Part shown: positions 1-13,100 of the stretch, in pieces | How positions within the stretch are numbered: the first letter of the stretch is position 1 | Layout: every line of letters starts with the position of its first letter | Assembly (NCBI GenBank): GCA_014338405.1 | Contig: JTDE01000185.1 | Coordinates: 95,193 to 159,192 of the forward strand | DNA length: 64,000 nt | DNA from: Paragonimus skrjabini miyazakii | Lineage: Eukaryota > Platyhelminthes > Trematoda > Plagiorchiida > Troglotrematidae | Direction of reading: 5' to 3' | Made by a program: the position numbers and the translations under genes | Notes under the pieces: model-generated | Databases searched by the model: none | What the model was told of the DNA's origin: nothing | The model's input: the letters and a program-made list of their open reading frames with translations, nothing else

Positions 1-3000
1 TGTGCGTCGACAAATTGAACCTAGCTTGCATACGATCCAACAAAAGCTCGGGAAAGCGGGACTTTTTGTATAAACGTAGACATGTTAGCAGAACGTTCTG
101 TAATGCAATGTAATAGTGGGAGCAATGTGACTTTATCGCGACTGACGTGAACAAACAAACAGAAAAGTAAACTAACCGGAAAAAATGCAAGTATTGATCG
201 GTTACCAATAGAATGGTATTGGCTCCTTGAGGCTCCAATGAGAGTCTGAACATCGGACGTGGGATGATTGGGAAATGGGTAGACAGAAATGAGCTGATAA
301 ACTAAATGCCACACAACTGTTTTTTTTAAATTAAAAAAAAGTAATAGTCCGAAGGTTTGGAACAACAACACACGAGACCCCGGCTAACGAAGGGAGTGCC
401 AAATTGGGAAACGAATACTAAGTCACGTATATTGTTGGTTTTCGGTTGTGGTCACGAACAGTAGAGCTCAAGCAGTTTTTGATTCTGATAGCAGTCTACA
501 AATTAACTAAATAAGTCAATGTTAACTCATGGACAGATTTGTCATTAACTACAACATGCTACTTTGTCTGAAGGTTTTCGTAATGATTCGTTCATGTTTT
601 CATAGGTCCGAAGCAGTATGTACACCAATAACAAAAAACTGTCGCTCACTGTTCCTAAGCAATCAAAATGGTGTGGACAATTAATCAAATATTATCGTTT
701 GTATTTTTGACAGGTTACCTTCTACACCACTTTCCATGTGGATGCATGGTTGTGTATTTCAAAGCGAACGTTGGCTTCGGTGTACACAATGGAATGGCAT
801 ACAATCCACAAGTATAGTATATCCGACGGGATTGTAGTAATTTGAACAGCACTCAAGTCGAACACACCAACGATATTGAGAGGAACTTCTTAACAGATTC
901 ACTTCAACGATAGGAGACCAAAAGTGGAACCAACAGAACACAAAAGTTTAGGTGATTAGGAATACATCTAAAGCGGTGGACGCTTAGAAGTCAATTTTGT
1001 TGGCAGCTTTTCATTAACAGATAAACATTTCGACTTCAACGCGAATGTAAATAAGGCAAATCAGGGAGAGAATTAGACCATCTCCTCTGTACTCGACCTC
1101 CAGTAGAATGAAGCCTTTAGGCAATCGCAACGATTACCACTCCACCAAAGTGATCAATCGATTGAGAGTGAAGCTGATTGACTACGAATAATCCCTTTAC
1201 ACGGGTATATTCTCCGTCGCACGGACAGTTCAGTTGAATTGCTTACAAGCTGTGCCATACCCCTCGAACACTCCAATATAAAGTGACAAGATTAAAATCT
1301 GCATTAGTATCTAGCTTGCGCCACCAGACCACCCATAGATGACAAACGGTAGATCACTTTCTGGAGAAATTTAGCAAATTTTGCTTTATAGAGTCAAACT
1401 AGTCCTTGAGCAGAGTGAGTGGGCATCAAATTATCTCTAAAAGCAAGCAACGTATCGTCTTCAGTTCCTCGGTACATGCAGTGTGAACCAGTGGAAGCAA
1501 GGCTTTCGGAATTATCATCAGTCATTATGTGCAAGAGTCTACACAATGAACTGAGCTGACCAGCCTAAAGTGAATGAATGACAAATCTGCTCGGTTGAAC
1601 ATTATCCACAGAGTTTGGCTTAACTATAATATGAGGGGCTAGAGCTACTGTGAGATACACTGAACCATCCTGAACCCAATAGTAAAAGAACTCGCACGTC
1701 TAGTGCCCCAGTGTAAATACTGAACCGTAGTCTTCCTGTTTTCCACGTTGGGCACTTGAAAACGGCTCAATATGACACCTGTGACGTCGATAATTCACAG
1801 GCAACTAGTTTCACAAGACCAAAAGGGAACAATAAAATATGAAAAGAAAATCTTTTCTGAGAACGACTGCTCACAATCGCCAGCTACGAACACGTCAGCA
1901 AGTGGCATCCGATACACAATCAAAACCTAGCATCCTCTAGCCCATTATAGTAATCAGATGAAATATTTCCGGTCACCGCGCTATGACCAAATGTGAGTGT
2001 GAATCAAACTGCGAGGCTGTACTTATTTGCGAGACATTAGCAGGAAAATGTGCTTCCATTTTCAGTGTGAACATAATGATGCGGATACAAAACAGTAGCA
2101 AAGAACTGACTCACTCCGAGTAGGTTATCAAAAGACACTCAGATAAAGTGATCTGTGTGGGATCCACAACGAGCTTCCGACAACGGGAAATCAGTGTTTT
2201 GAGTGTTTCCTCTCGGGCCTGCGAGAATCGGAAGGAGATAGGAATCCAATTGCCAGCAAAATTGTATGTAGGGTGAGCCATGTCATCTCAAGGAACTATG
2301 TAGTATGATAAGATGGTGCGATTGCAACGGAACCCTACGGTTTGGGTTAGATGATGTCACAAGAAAGGTGGTCACTGAATCAAGCAAAATCCAGATTGTA
2401 GATGCAAACAGACAAAAAGGTTCAACCGTTTGATACCTTGTAGTCTTTTATTCAAAGTAAGGAGGATGTCTTACTGATGACGTCTTACTTTCACTTACAG
2501 CTCGGTTGTTTGTTTGCAAGGTGTAGGTGCCTTGATGCCGAATGATTGAATATGGACGTAGCTATCTTTTTTTCTTCTCTCTTCCCGTATAGGTTTTTTC
2601 TCCTTCGTAGTTGTGTGGCAGTTAAACATAAGTGTGAACCACTGATGTATTGCTGTCTATGATGATGATTCATTCAAAGTTCTGTAACACCTCACTTTGT
2701 TGTTTACTGAACCAGCGATAACAATATTTGCTAGTCGAGTACGTTCAAATCAAAACGGAAAAGCGTCATCAATAGTAAAGTTTATGAAGTCAGTTTGTAG
2801 ATATTTTAAAACACATAACCAATCTCCTTTTTGATACCAACAATGTTCTCTTTATGGTTGATCAAATTGTAAGTACGCTTTCTACTGACGTTAAACACGT
2901 TCGTGAGTTGGTACTGTTCCATTCTGGCATCAACCTCTTATGCCTATTTCAATTAGTGAAAAATATCAATGCCCTGTGTCATTTGCGCTCAGTCATGTCG

Positions 3001-6000
3001 ACAGATATATGTTAGGATAATGGGAAACAAGCTAAGGCGATCAACTGGACAACAACAATTCATCAATTGATCTAAAACGCAACAACGAAAAGACGAGAAG
3101 GAACAGAGCTGTTTACAGATGAAACTGTGAGGGTAGGGAAAAAATCATCGCATAGACAAGCAAAACGGCAATCTTGAATACAACCTGGGAGTGTGATAAT
3201 ACATGTAAACTACGAGAATACAAAATATCCAGAAGGGCATCATGCCAAAAAGATTTGAAAGAAAAGTCGAATTCTGAGTTGATTTTTCGCCAAACCAACA
3301 GTACATAAGTGAGTGTCAATGATCAGTCGTCTTGTCTGCTAAGTAAACGCGTTTATTGCAGAGTTTGCTGTAATTTAAGAGCTAAAACCTATCGCTTACA
3401 AACAAATACAAGCCAGTAAGCGATAACGCCTGGATCTTACACGATCACCTTTTACCCTTGAACGATAGAAAAAATCTGTAGTTGTCATTCATTTAATCAT
3501 GCAAATGATATGAATAGGCCAGTTAGCTGGCCGCACACATTACAGCCATTGGCAAACTGTGATGTGTCAAACTATGAATGGGTCGAAACTTCTGATTGTT
3601 AACCAACGCATTAGTGATGGGAACAACACAATTCTGACTGAGCGACTAATGAAAAAAAGTTAATGATAGAACGATTCCATATCTCATCCGGATCGATATT
3701 CTGGACTCACCGCTGAACATGGACTTAGGTTATTCATGAAGTAAAGTGTTAGTTTTTGTGTAGTGTTGCAATATGCACGGTCAGTTAGTCGGTCAATTCT
3801 TGTTGTACTTAAACGGCACTCGTTCGATGAAAATTTATCTACGTCCCACGTAAAAATGTTTCGTTTTTGGGAGGACACCATGAACAAAATGTTCTCTTTG
3901 AGTATGTTCACGTTCCGAACGAAGTGTATGATAATCGGAGCTCTCGGGTGGAAAGTTTACATATGTTTCAGCGATATGTATGCCGTATGAGTGTTGATAA
4001 TAGTGAGTTGGTGCTGGTACTCAGGTCCGGTCATGATAGATTTGAATGGACACAAATTCAGTTAGTCCAAAATGGCACCGTTGCAGGAATTTTGTTGTAT
4101 TCTAACAGAAGTAAATTAACGTCCGAAATCAAGCTGGACAAGAGCCAAATGATCAAACAAATAATGGTGTTCTAAAGAACTCCGTCGGTGCCTGTGAAAT
4201 AGCGAAGTTTAGGGTACTTAAGAAACTACGTTTAGAAGGGTACTCAAAGCTCTACCTTTTGTATTATCAGGAGGTCGTCCAGTAAAAATATTACGGAGAT
4301 TTGGGTGTCACTGAGACTCAGAGAAGACAGTATTTGAGCTTCGTGATCCACAAACGCAACCTACAAGCAGAACCTCGGTCAATAACACACATGTACTCAT
4401 GAAGTGAACAACATCTTCAGATTGTCCCATTATTATGTCTATAACTTAGGATTATCAAGATAGCTATTGGGTCGTTTCAAGATGACTACGGCTGAACGTT
4501 TCCATATGATCAGTCCGTCGTGCTTGATGTGATATCAATGGCGCGGTAATCAACATAGTTGAATCATGAAAGCGTGACTGGAGTTCAAAACTAAGCTGCG
4601 TAAGGATGTGAACCACTTGTAAGCTCTAATAGGAGCAAAACTCCAGTCTGTTATGTCTTTTAAAAAAAGCTGGCAGAAATTATGTGGAGATATCAAAAAC
4701 TATCATCGACTGTGAATGATGTTTAATTTACAGTGACTAAAATCCCCTGCTGCTTATCTGTAGTATGTGTTTATAAAGGACAATAAACCATCTGGAAGTT
4801 GTAGCATAAGATACATGTGAGCTGCATTTTGGAAAATAATCATTTCTAAACTAGGTAAAAACATTTTAATACGATTGACAAGTCCACTCGATGCATCTCA
4901 CGGGTAGTAGAAAATAGTCAATTGTTTGAAGTATGCAGTGAGATGATTCAGAAAGACGGCTAAAAGTAGCCGAACATTCTTCGTCCTACAGAAGGTCATG
5001 CTAATCAGTTGCACTACCACAGATGTTTGAAGCTATAGGAAAACAAAGGTAACGAGCTAAAAGTAAGAATGAAAATTAGTAGTAGGTTGAGAAAATTTTC
5101 ATTTCTTAAAGATAAAGTTGTTTCGTTGGTTACGTGTGTAAACAAATGTGGGTGACTGAAAAACCTGTCTACATGGAAAGTTGTTTTTACATCATTTCGT
5201 ATTTTGCGATGACTGAGTTATGTAACCTAAATGGGTTAGTTTGTACCGACGATTCCAACTACTTATCACGCGGTTGCGGATTCGGACGCCGGTGACCGCA
5301 GATACTCCTCTTGTTTAGGCTTCGACTGTTCGGCAGTACCAACTGGTCATGATATGCGGCCTGACAAGACATTTTGTGGTATTGAAACAAGAAATCACCA
5401 GTTGCGATGTGGGGGGGGGGAGGACGAACCGATTTCAAGTGTAGAAAGAATGTATGACCACAAACGCTGTCCGGCAATATATTGGAGCATACTGGACTAA
5501 ACGATCGAGTATCCTGACGGTGGTTTATCTAGGTAGGTAGATGCTAACAACGCGCAAACCTTGGAGGGAGTAAGTGCACATAAATTTTAACGACAAAGAA
5601 CCAGATATTACTAAAACAGGTAGATTAATTTAAATAATTCTCAACCATGGGCACGCTAAGTAAAACGTGTACTGCTACGGAGTCCACAGTAAGTGTTAAC
5701 TGAGAGAACTAAATAGCACCGGTTGATATGGGCTAAGTAATTTCAATCCACAATGTAGTCGTGAAACAACCTTATGGGTAGGTAGTGACACACTTTCCGA
5801 CCTCGTATGACCGTCAAAATGGAAAGTGGATCATTCAGCGGATACGAGACGCTAATTCATACGTTGGTCGGAACACTCAGGCGAAAATGATATTAGAGCG
5901 ATCAATCAGTCACGCACAGGACAAGTAGGTCGGATAAAAAATCTATTCTAGTTCTACAGTCATAGTACAACAGTATCAATAGTTCTGGGCAATTTGGTGA

Positions 6001-6982
6001 TCAGATTATTGACAATCGGTTGAATAAATGTGATAAACGTTTATTTAAGTACATATTAGACGGCGGTTTTCGATTATCACTGGGAAACCGCGGGTATATT
6101 CGGAAGATGGCTCTAAAATGGGTGGTATGTATGCACGAAGTGACGCAGATTGAACTCTAGGCAAACGAGTCTACCTAGTTACGCATGGGTAACAATTAAA
6201 AGGTGCAAACTTCTAAAACTCAGTTAACCCAGATAAGTCCCAGGTTCGAAACGCGATCATATAGTGCGTTGTAAAGAGACATAACTGATGATTTAGGAAT
6301 TAATCTGTCCCAAAAACAATTGTAGCTCACGACAGACAAACTATATGAGTCGTAGATAAGACTGTGCGTTAGGAAGTAAGAATAAACTAGTGCTGTGAAG
6401 ACCAGTTTTTCGAAATGAATAAAGATGTGAATTGATAAAACGTTGCCATAGCCATTAACCTCTAAGTGTTATTTGTATACCTTATGAAGTATGAATACCG
6501 TGGTCAGGGCCGCGTTCGGCTGTATCAGAAGTGAAGTACAACAGGCTAATGCACAAGCAGCTAGAAGATACGTAAGGCCTACTAATAAATGCTCGGAAAA
6601 TCCTTCGCCTGTATATAGCCAGATGGAATGGTCGGTCAGAATGAAACAAGTGCCCGGTCATGTTCACCGAACGCGTGCAGTTCATTAAATGTTATAGGAG
6701 CGATTCATACATGGTTGCTGTGAACGGTTTCAAATGTAGAAGAAGAAACAACACCAAAAACAGCAACTGGTGCATAATACCACAACAGATGACTTCTGAA
6801 GACAACGGATTGCGAAAGCTAGCCACATGAATACCATAAGAGTAACACAGGATACAACATTGACTGAGGCGCGTTGAGTTAGAGATAACACCGCATTATT
6901 ATGGAAAGAGGTAGCAACCTGATTTGAAATCCATGAGACCACCAAAACCAACGAGAAGGACCACACGTAGTAAGATACTCAC
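1..6982. other. Sequence downstream of the last recognised SAC2 exon
   Basis: I recognise no gene here. The rest of the SAC2 gene, running leftwards on the minus strand, should begin in this stretch or beyond it. It is AT-rich with only short open frames. It has a run of ten G at 5411-5420 and a tRNA B-box-like ggttcgaaacg near 6243 with no clear A box. A minus-strand open frame at 759-941 has a weak resemblance to the hSac2 domain and is discussed as a finding. Confidence 0.5.
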
Positions 6983-7106
6983 TTGGATAGAAGCGGCTTC
7001 CAGTCCGGCACCATCACATATAAGAGTTAGTTCTGGGCTGGCATCGTTTCCTAACAGCAAATCAATCGCTGCTTGACGTGCCAGCTCACGGAAACGAAGA
7101 TAATAT
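6983..7106 (-). CDS. INPP5F: SAC2 exon f: YYL...RQAAIDLLLG exon
   Basis: The exon is 124 nt. The acceptor is gctttccag and the donor is CAA/gtgagt. One base completes the Arg codon of exon e, giving NRYYLRFRELARQAAIDLLL. It then runs through GNDASPEL and ends on a codon boundary. This is the end of the SAC domain. The first half matches the family well; the second half (from about ASPELTLICDG) is not conserved. The next exon, expected to lead into the hSac2 domain, was not identified between 1 and 6982. Confidence 0.88.
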
Positions 7107-10100
7107 CTGGAAAGCAAAACGATTCTCATACGAGGTTTGATAGGAATGTTCGGTAGCAAGCCTACTTTGATAAAGATGACTCTAGGAGGTCCGTAAATGT
7201 GGTAAATTAAGGTAAATATAGAAGGGACTAGCAGTGTTGAACCATAATAACTAGATGGACAGTCTCAATTGATTAGTCTCTACTATACATGGTGCGTCAC
7301 AGCCTGAAACATATTAGACAAACAACGTTCATCACATATTTCCAAAATCGATAAGAACGAAGTTCGTAGTCAAAGGTGACTTCTCGTAAGCGTAACAGCC
7401 ACGATCACTTTAGGGAAAACAGAAAGTATGTGTGGTTCGTGAAGAAACTTGACTCCGATGATTCTGGAAAGTCAGAAAATTAACGAAAACGGTGAAGGTA
7501 AGCAAACAAACTTTCAGTGCCTCGAAATTCCTCATTACTATAAAGCACTCCTGTTAATCCAAAAGGACTTAACAACTGTGGACCTACATTCCTGTCACTG
7601 TTGTTTTTGTGGTTCAATAAACTCTAACTACTCTGTGCTAGATGGCTTCATTATGATTGGGTGCATCCATTAAAAGTTATCCCTATGCATTAGTAAAGAC
7701 ACGACAATGTATTTCAGAACACAGACTGTGTAACGTTCAAGAATCATGTCTCCCACTCAAAAAAGTGGAATCAACGAGGAAGGGAACAGAAACATCACGC
7801 ACCGATTCACCGAGGATACGCCATCCCTCATTACGCCGTTCACCGTGCGTCCCCCAGTTCGTGTGTAGTCACCCTGAAAAAAACAACGGATTTTCACAAA
7901 ACAGCCACGGTGAGAAGCACGCTCAACCCCGCACATCGTAACCGTCGTCGTTCCAGGTTGTTGGAATGAAAAAGTGTGAGCGTACATATGCTACGTATAA
8001 TGTATTACAATGATTGTAATATATCTTAAGCTCAATACGGTCACCTCACAAATCAGTCAACTATGCAAATAAAAAGGCTAACTCGCATCACACATTTAAA
8101 CAAGGCAGTAAGGGGATGAGAACTGATGGATGCCAACAGTTTCAATGAATCCTGAGTACTATCACAAGTAAACCAGCGTACACGCACATAAACAAGACTA
8201 AAGAGGAGAAAGACACAAGAGTCACGCATCGAGAGAAAAAGGTGGTCTAAACTATTAGGTCAATAGAAACCACTGTGAGGTAAATGGCAAAAGGTTGCAT
8301 GCATCTCATGTAGCATTTTCTTACAGCGAACATTGAGCAACATGTGGCCCAAATGAAACTCCACGTTCAAAACAAGTCCCAATTCATACGGTAATGAGTC
8401 TGGCAAACAAATATCGTTAATTCAATAGAAATTTTAATCGTAACGAGAACAATAACAACACCAAACAAAAAGAACGGTGTGATGACATAACGTCCTGGTG
8501 TAAGTCAAACATGTTTAAACGATATGAAAAGTATAAAAAGTTTGGAGCAAAAAGAACGCAAGCGAACAAGCAAGTTGATGATTAGACGACTCATGCATGA
8601 ATAGTAGAAAACAGTCTGACAAATGTAAAACAAACAGACTAAACAAACTACCTTTCTTTAACTGTCTTCTGCTGCATTTGGGTTGGAAGAATTAAACTGT
8701 GCAGTCACATGTTGAGCCTAGTTTGATAGATGTTCCTCATCTCCCTGTCTAAAACACCTTTCTATCCTAGTAACGTAACTGTCGATATAGATGCATTCGC
8801 AAAGATACAATATGTGTTGAGTATTTTGACATGTTCAAGGGATGCAACCAAAATGGCTCCAAGTCAGGTTTATCTCCAAGGAAGATTCTGGTCTCCATGA
8901 TGTAATAGAAGATCAAAAAACTCATGAGGATCATGTCAGTGATAAAGTTGAAAACGAAAGATGAAGTTGAACAAATCTACCAATCATCATTGGTTACAGT
9001 GATTCTTAATGAAAAATATGTGAGCATATACGCATCTATAGGAATTATTGGAGGATAGATAGAGAAATTTCCAACAGAAATTTATATATGTTGTCAATTG
9101 GAAAAGGACAGCATAAGTCATCGGAGGTTATTATGTCCAACAACAACGTTACAGTCAGTCGTCAACGGGCGTTCGCAATTGCTCAAATAGCTGATAAAAT
9201 ATCAAACCTGATCGTCCGAAACAACAAAAACAATCATGGTGTTTATCAAAGATGGTTTCTCAAAGAGACGTTGATGTAATGATCCATACACGGAATAATA
9301 AGAATTAATTGTATGTCATAAAGTCAATAGTTCTAGTTAATCCGAAAACTGACAACAAGGCAACAGGGGAACCTTCCCGATTTTGTGATCGTTTCAGTTT
9401 CGGTGATGGAGAATTGAGTCTCAGAATGTTGGCATCTTACTCAGTTTCAAGCTATTTATGGGACAAGAGTGCAAGATGAAAATGTTTGGAAAGGATTATC
9501 AAATACACTAAATCAAAATAACCATTTGGTGAGACGGTGGTACATTAGCTGGTGTCAGTCACTCAAACATACTGGCAAAACCCCGATAAAAATGAATGAA
9601 CGCTGACGTGGTTACTGTATCACATGAACCGGTTGGCAGAAAAAGCAAGGTGGTCAGCTACAGGTGCACAACAATGACTCTAACCGAGTCTAACCCCATC
9701 TAACGCTGCAGTGGATGCCAACAGGATGTTAAACGAAATTATTCTTGTTTCGCCGTCATGGTACGCGTAAAAATACATCATCAGTGATGCGTAGTGTGCT
9801 TAGGAGAACATGAACATTACTCCACTGAAGCAACTGCGACCAGATGAACGCACTCACTTTCATGGCCACTGTCCCAGCGTACTGTTGGCTAATAGCGTCA
9901 CCATTGTTCGCCCACATCCGTTGCATGATCCGCATGAATTCCGTCGGCAAGTTGTCTTCTGGACCGAGAAGACCGAATTTCTTCAACTATAAAGAGCAGT
10001 GTAAAACGCTATTAGCTATACCATGAAAACCATTAACAAACAAGCATGCCAAGACAGCTTCCCAACACACACAGACCCATCTTTGTACCTGAAGATGTAT

Positions 10101-13100
10101 ATGGACGGATATAAAATTATAATGTGTGCGAAGAAGTCAAAAGATTATCAACAGAACAAACAGACAGAAGTCGAACAAAAAACACTTTCTGTTGTTAATG
10201 ATCGATAGGTATCTAGCTAAAAGTGTGCATGTGAAACGCAAAAGTTGATTCGCACCATTGATTTCAGATGCTGTAAACATTTGCGATGAAGAAAAACGCG
10301 AATTATTCCCTGTACAGATCAAATAGTCTAACGGCACTCGCAGTTATAACCCGACGAGTGTGAGAAATGAATCTGAATTGTGGGACAATAATCCGGTTAT
10401 TACACAAGTTAGTGAATAGACAGTCGGCTGCTCACAGCTTCTAATTAATGCGGATCGGATACAGGTAGATTCGAACTGCATGTGGTCGTCAAAGTCCTAG
10501 AGAACCATCGGGATCTAAAATAACAGCGTGAGTGCTCAGATTAGCGTTAAAGAGAATTCCCAAACAGATTAAACCTGACGCAGTAGAGTACACTGTGTGT
10601 ATGAGAGCCCATCCACCATGCCCACTTAAAAGGCGCCACCAGATTGGTGCCAATATGAGATTACGTATCACTGATATGGAGAAAGTACATCTCACAGAAT
10701 CCCGGTAGAACTATCTGGGACACAACAACATACAAAGGCACAAAACACAAGATTTATACTGATAGCGAGATGACCTGTTCAAAGAGTCATGTTCGTTACT
10801 TTCAAGATGCAAACATACCCACTGAAAAAGTGTAATGGAAAACGTATACACATCGTTCGTTCAATAAAGGCTAAACATGAGAAGTATTCTTCCGTTTTAT
10901 ACACTGTATCAAATGGATGTGTGTTATGACAACAGTGACTAGAATATATGGTAACCGCATAGTGCTACACATTTTTTAAAATGTTATGACTAAATAAACT
11001 AGTGTTTTGATTTGCTAATTGTCTCATCCTGAAGGATGTTTCTAAGACTGATTGTTTAATTCTGAGGATACGCTCAGATTGAGGAAAACCGAACGTGTTA
11101 ACTAGTCAGAGAATTGAAACTGTTGCACGTATATGTAACACTAGCAAATAATTAGCGGAATGGAACTAACTTTGACGATAATTTTTGCTGGACAAACTGT
11201 TCCAGAGGTAGAGGAATTGGCCAGATGCAGAGTGAGTAGTGCGTGCTAAAATCTCATCACTTCGAGACTCGCCTTGATGCTTTCTGGACTCAGCTAAATC
11301 AGTCTACTACAAAAGCACATTTGTCTACGCTTAGCAAATGTGTTAGACGCATGGGAATATAAAATCCTCAACTCCTACAGGATTGAAGTAAGGTAACTAA
11401 TAGTTCGGAATGCTCAGCCACAAAAGAAACACTCCACGTCCGGTTTCGACCTGTTTTGAATGCACTAAGTAGAGAAAAATAGGAGCTGAAGTTAAACCGA
11501 TAAGCCTTGTGTTACCAATCCGAGCCCTTATCTGCTAGAGACCACGAACACCGACCACGTACGTCAATCATCTTCACCCATCGAGGTTCATAGCCGCGGT
11601 GGTCTCGTGGACATCAGTGATGTCTCCTAACGCGAAAGTTGTGTGCCAATATCTCAGTTTGGTCGATCAAGAAAAACTCAGACCTGATGACACACCGAAG
11701 AATAACGTATCGACAGAAAAGCACATTATGGTGCGACTGAAAATAGTGCAGCCGTATGAATCTATTGGCAAGGTCTAACACACACAGTTGGAATCAAGTG
11801 GTAGTCAAACATCGTATATGAGGGGCGCGCACAAAATGCACAAAGAAGTTCCAATGTGTCCTGTTTTAACCATGGACAATTCGCCCTATCACAAGTTTGT
11901 TCGACTACTCGTTTACGTGCTCAACCCACTTCGAAAAATACTGTTAACATATTGTGGTGAAGATGTATTCGATTTGGTGGATATGTTGAAAAAAGTAACT
12001 AAGAGTTCAGAAACGATGTTTTCATCAAATGTGAAAACGTTCGTTTTATGAGATTGTAATCATTCGTGGTGATTTTATTTCACTTCATAACAAACCACTG
12101 CCTCCTTGGTCATCTTAGGGATCTCATTGTTATATGTATAAAACATTCGGTTTGAGAATATAGAGGTTGCTTTCAAACAAATTTATCGGTGTGGTCATGA
12201 GTATCCACCAGGTCTAACACTGGTAGATGTACCCAGGTAATTGAAAAAATAGTTCGTCGATATTTCCATGACTATTTTATACAAAAGGTATGTCGGTGAA
12301 ATTTTGATTTTTAGTAGCCATATTAGTTTCCGTGCATTTTTGAACTTCATGAATTTAATGAGATTAAGTGCAACAGTGATGCATTGAGGCGTTCGATTTT
12401 TCGCAAAATCCGCTCAGAACTGTCAATATCTGCAGATCTCTAGTTTTTCACCTATGGTCTAGACGGGAACCCTAACTGAAACATTGATTAAAAGAGCTAA
12501 CGGAAGGGTGTTAAAAGAAGAACAAGTTTTGACAACTGTGTAACTTGCTAGCGGATACTCGGACGAAATTATATTCGCTTACAACAAGAAAATATGGGAG
12601 AAATCTATATTCTGTAGAGCAGGGGAAAAAGATCTACAGCTCAGAGGGAGCTAACTGTCTGCTGTAGTGCGTTTTCAAATTTAATCGGCTGTGAATCACA
12701 CATACCCTGTAGTTGGATTGTGTCTCGTCATCAACTTAGGGGGTCTGGTATGAAAAGGCTGGACGTAACACGTCTAACCACTTTGTCTTCCATGGCGTTT
12801 CTCACTTCATTTGCGGGTTTACAGATAGTTAGATCGGCAGAATGAATCGGCGCTAGTTGCATCGAATGGCCGATCATCCCCCCCTAAATGACCGACTAAG
12901 TCCGTTATGAGAACAGACGGTCAAAAGGGTAACCTAACGCGCTACCGGAAATTATCAACTATCAAGTAGGGCCTGGTTACAAAGTCCACCCGATCAATTC
13001 GTTCACTATGTCGTTACGGCATCAAAACCTCAAAATATTGGTCATCTGTTAGGTCGTGTTGACCAAACAAAGACTAGTGGCATGTGTACAAATGTTAATG

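Noticed and set aside
3867..4175. 102-codon plus-strand frame with protein-like composition
   Set aside because: No family recognised, no consensus splice sites, and overlapping frames on both strands.
5411..5420. G10 run (and C10 at 17124-17133) as G-quadruplex or regulatory elements
   Set aside because: Single homopolymer runs without the spaced G-tracts expected of a quadruplex; more likely ordinary slippage tracts.
6175..6290. tRNA-like segment with ggttcgaaacg
   Set aside because: Only a B box is convincing. The A box and any cloverleaf pairing are not evident, so neither a tRNA gene nor a SINE can be supported.
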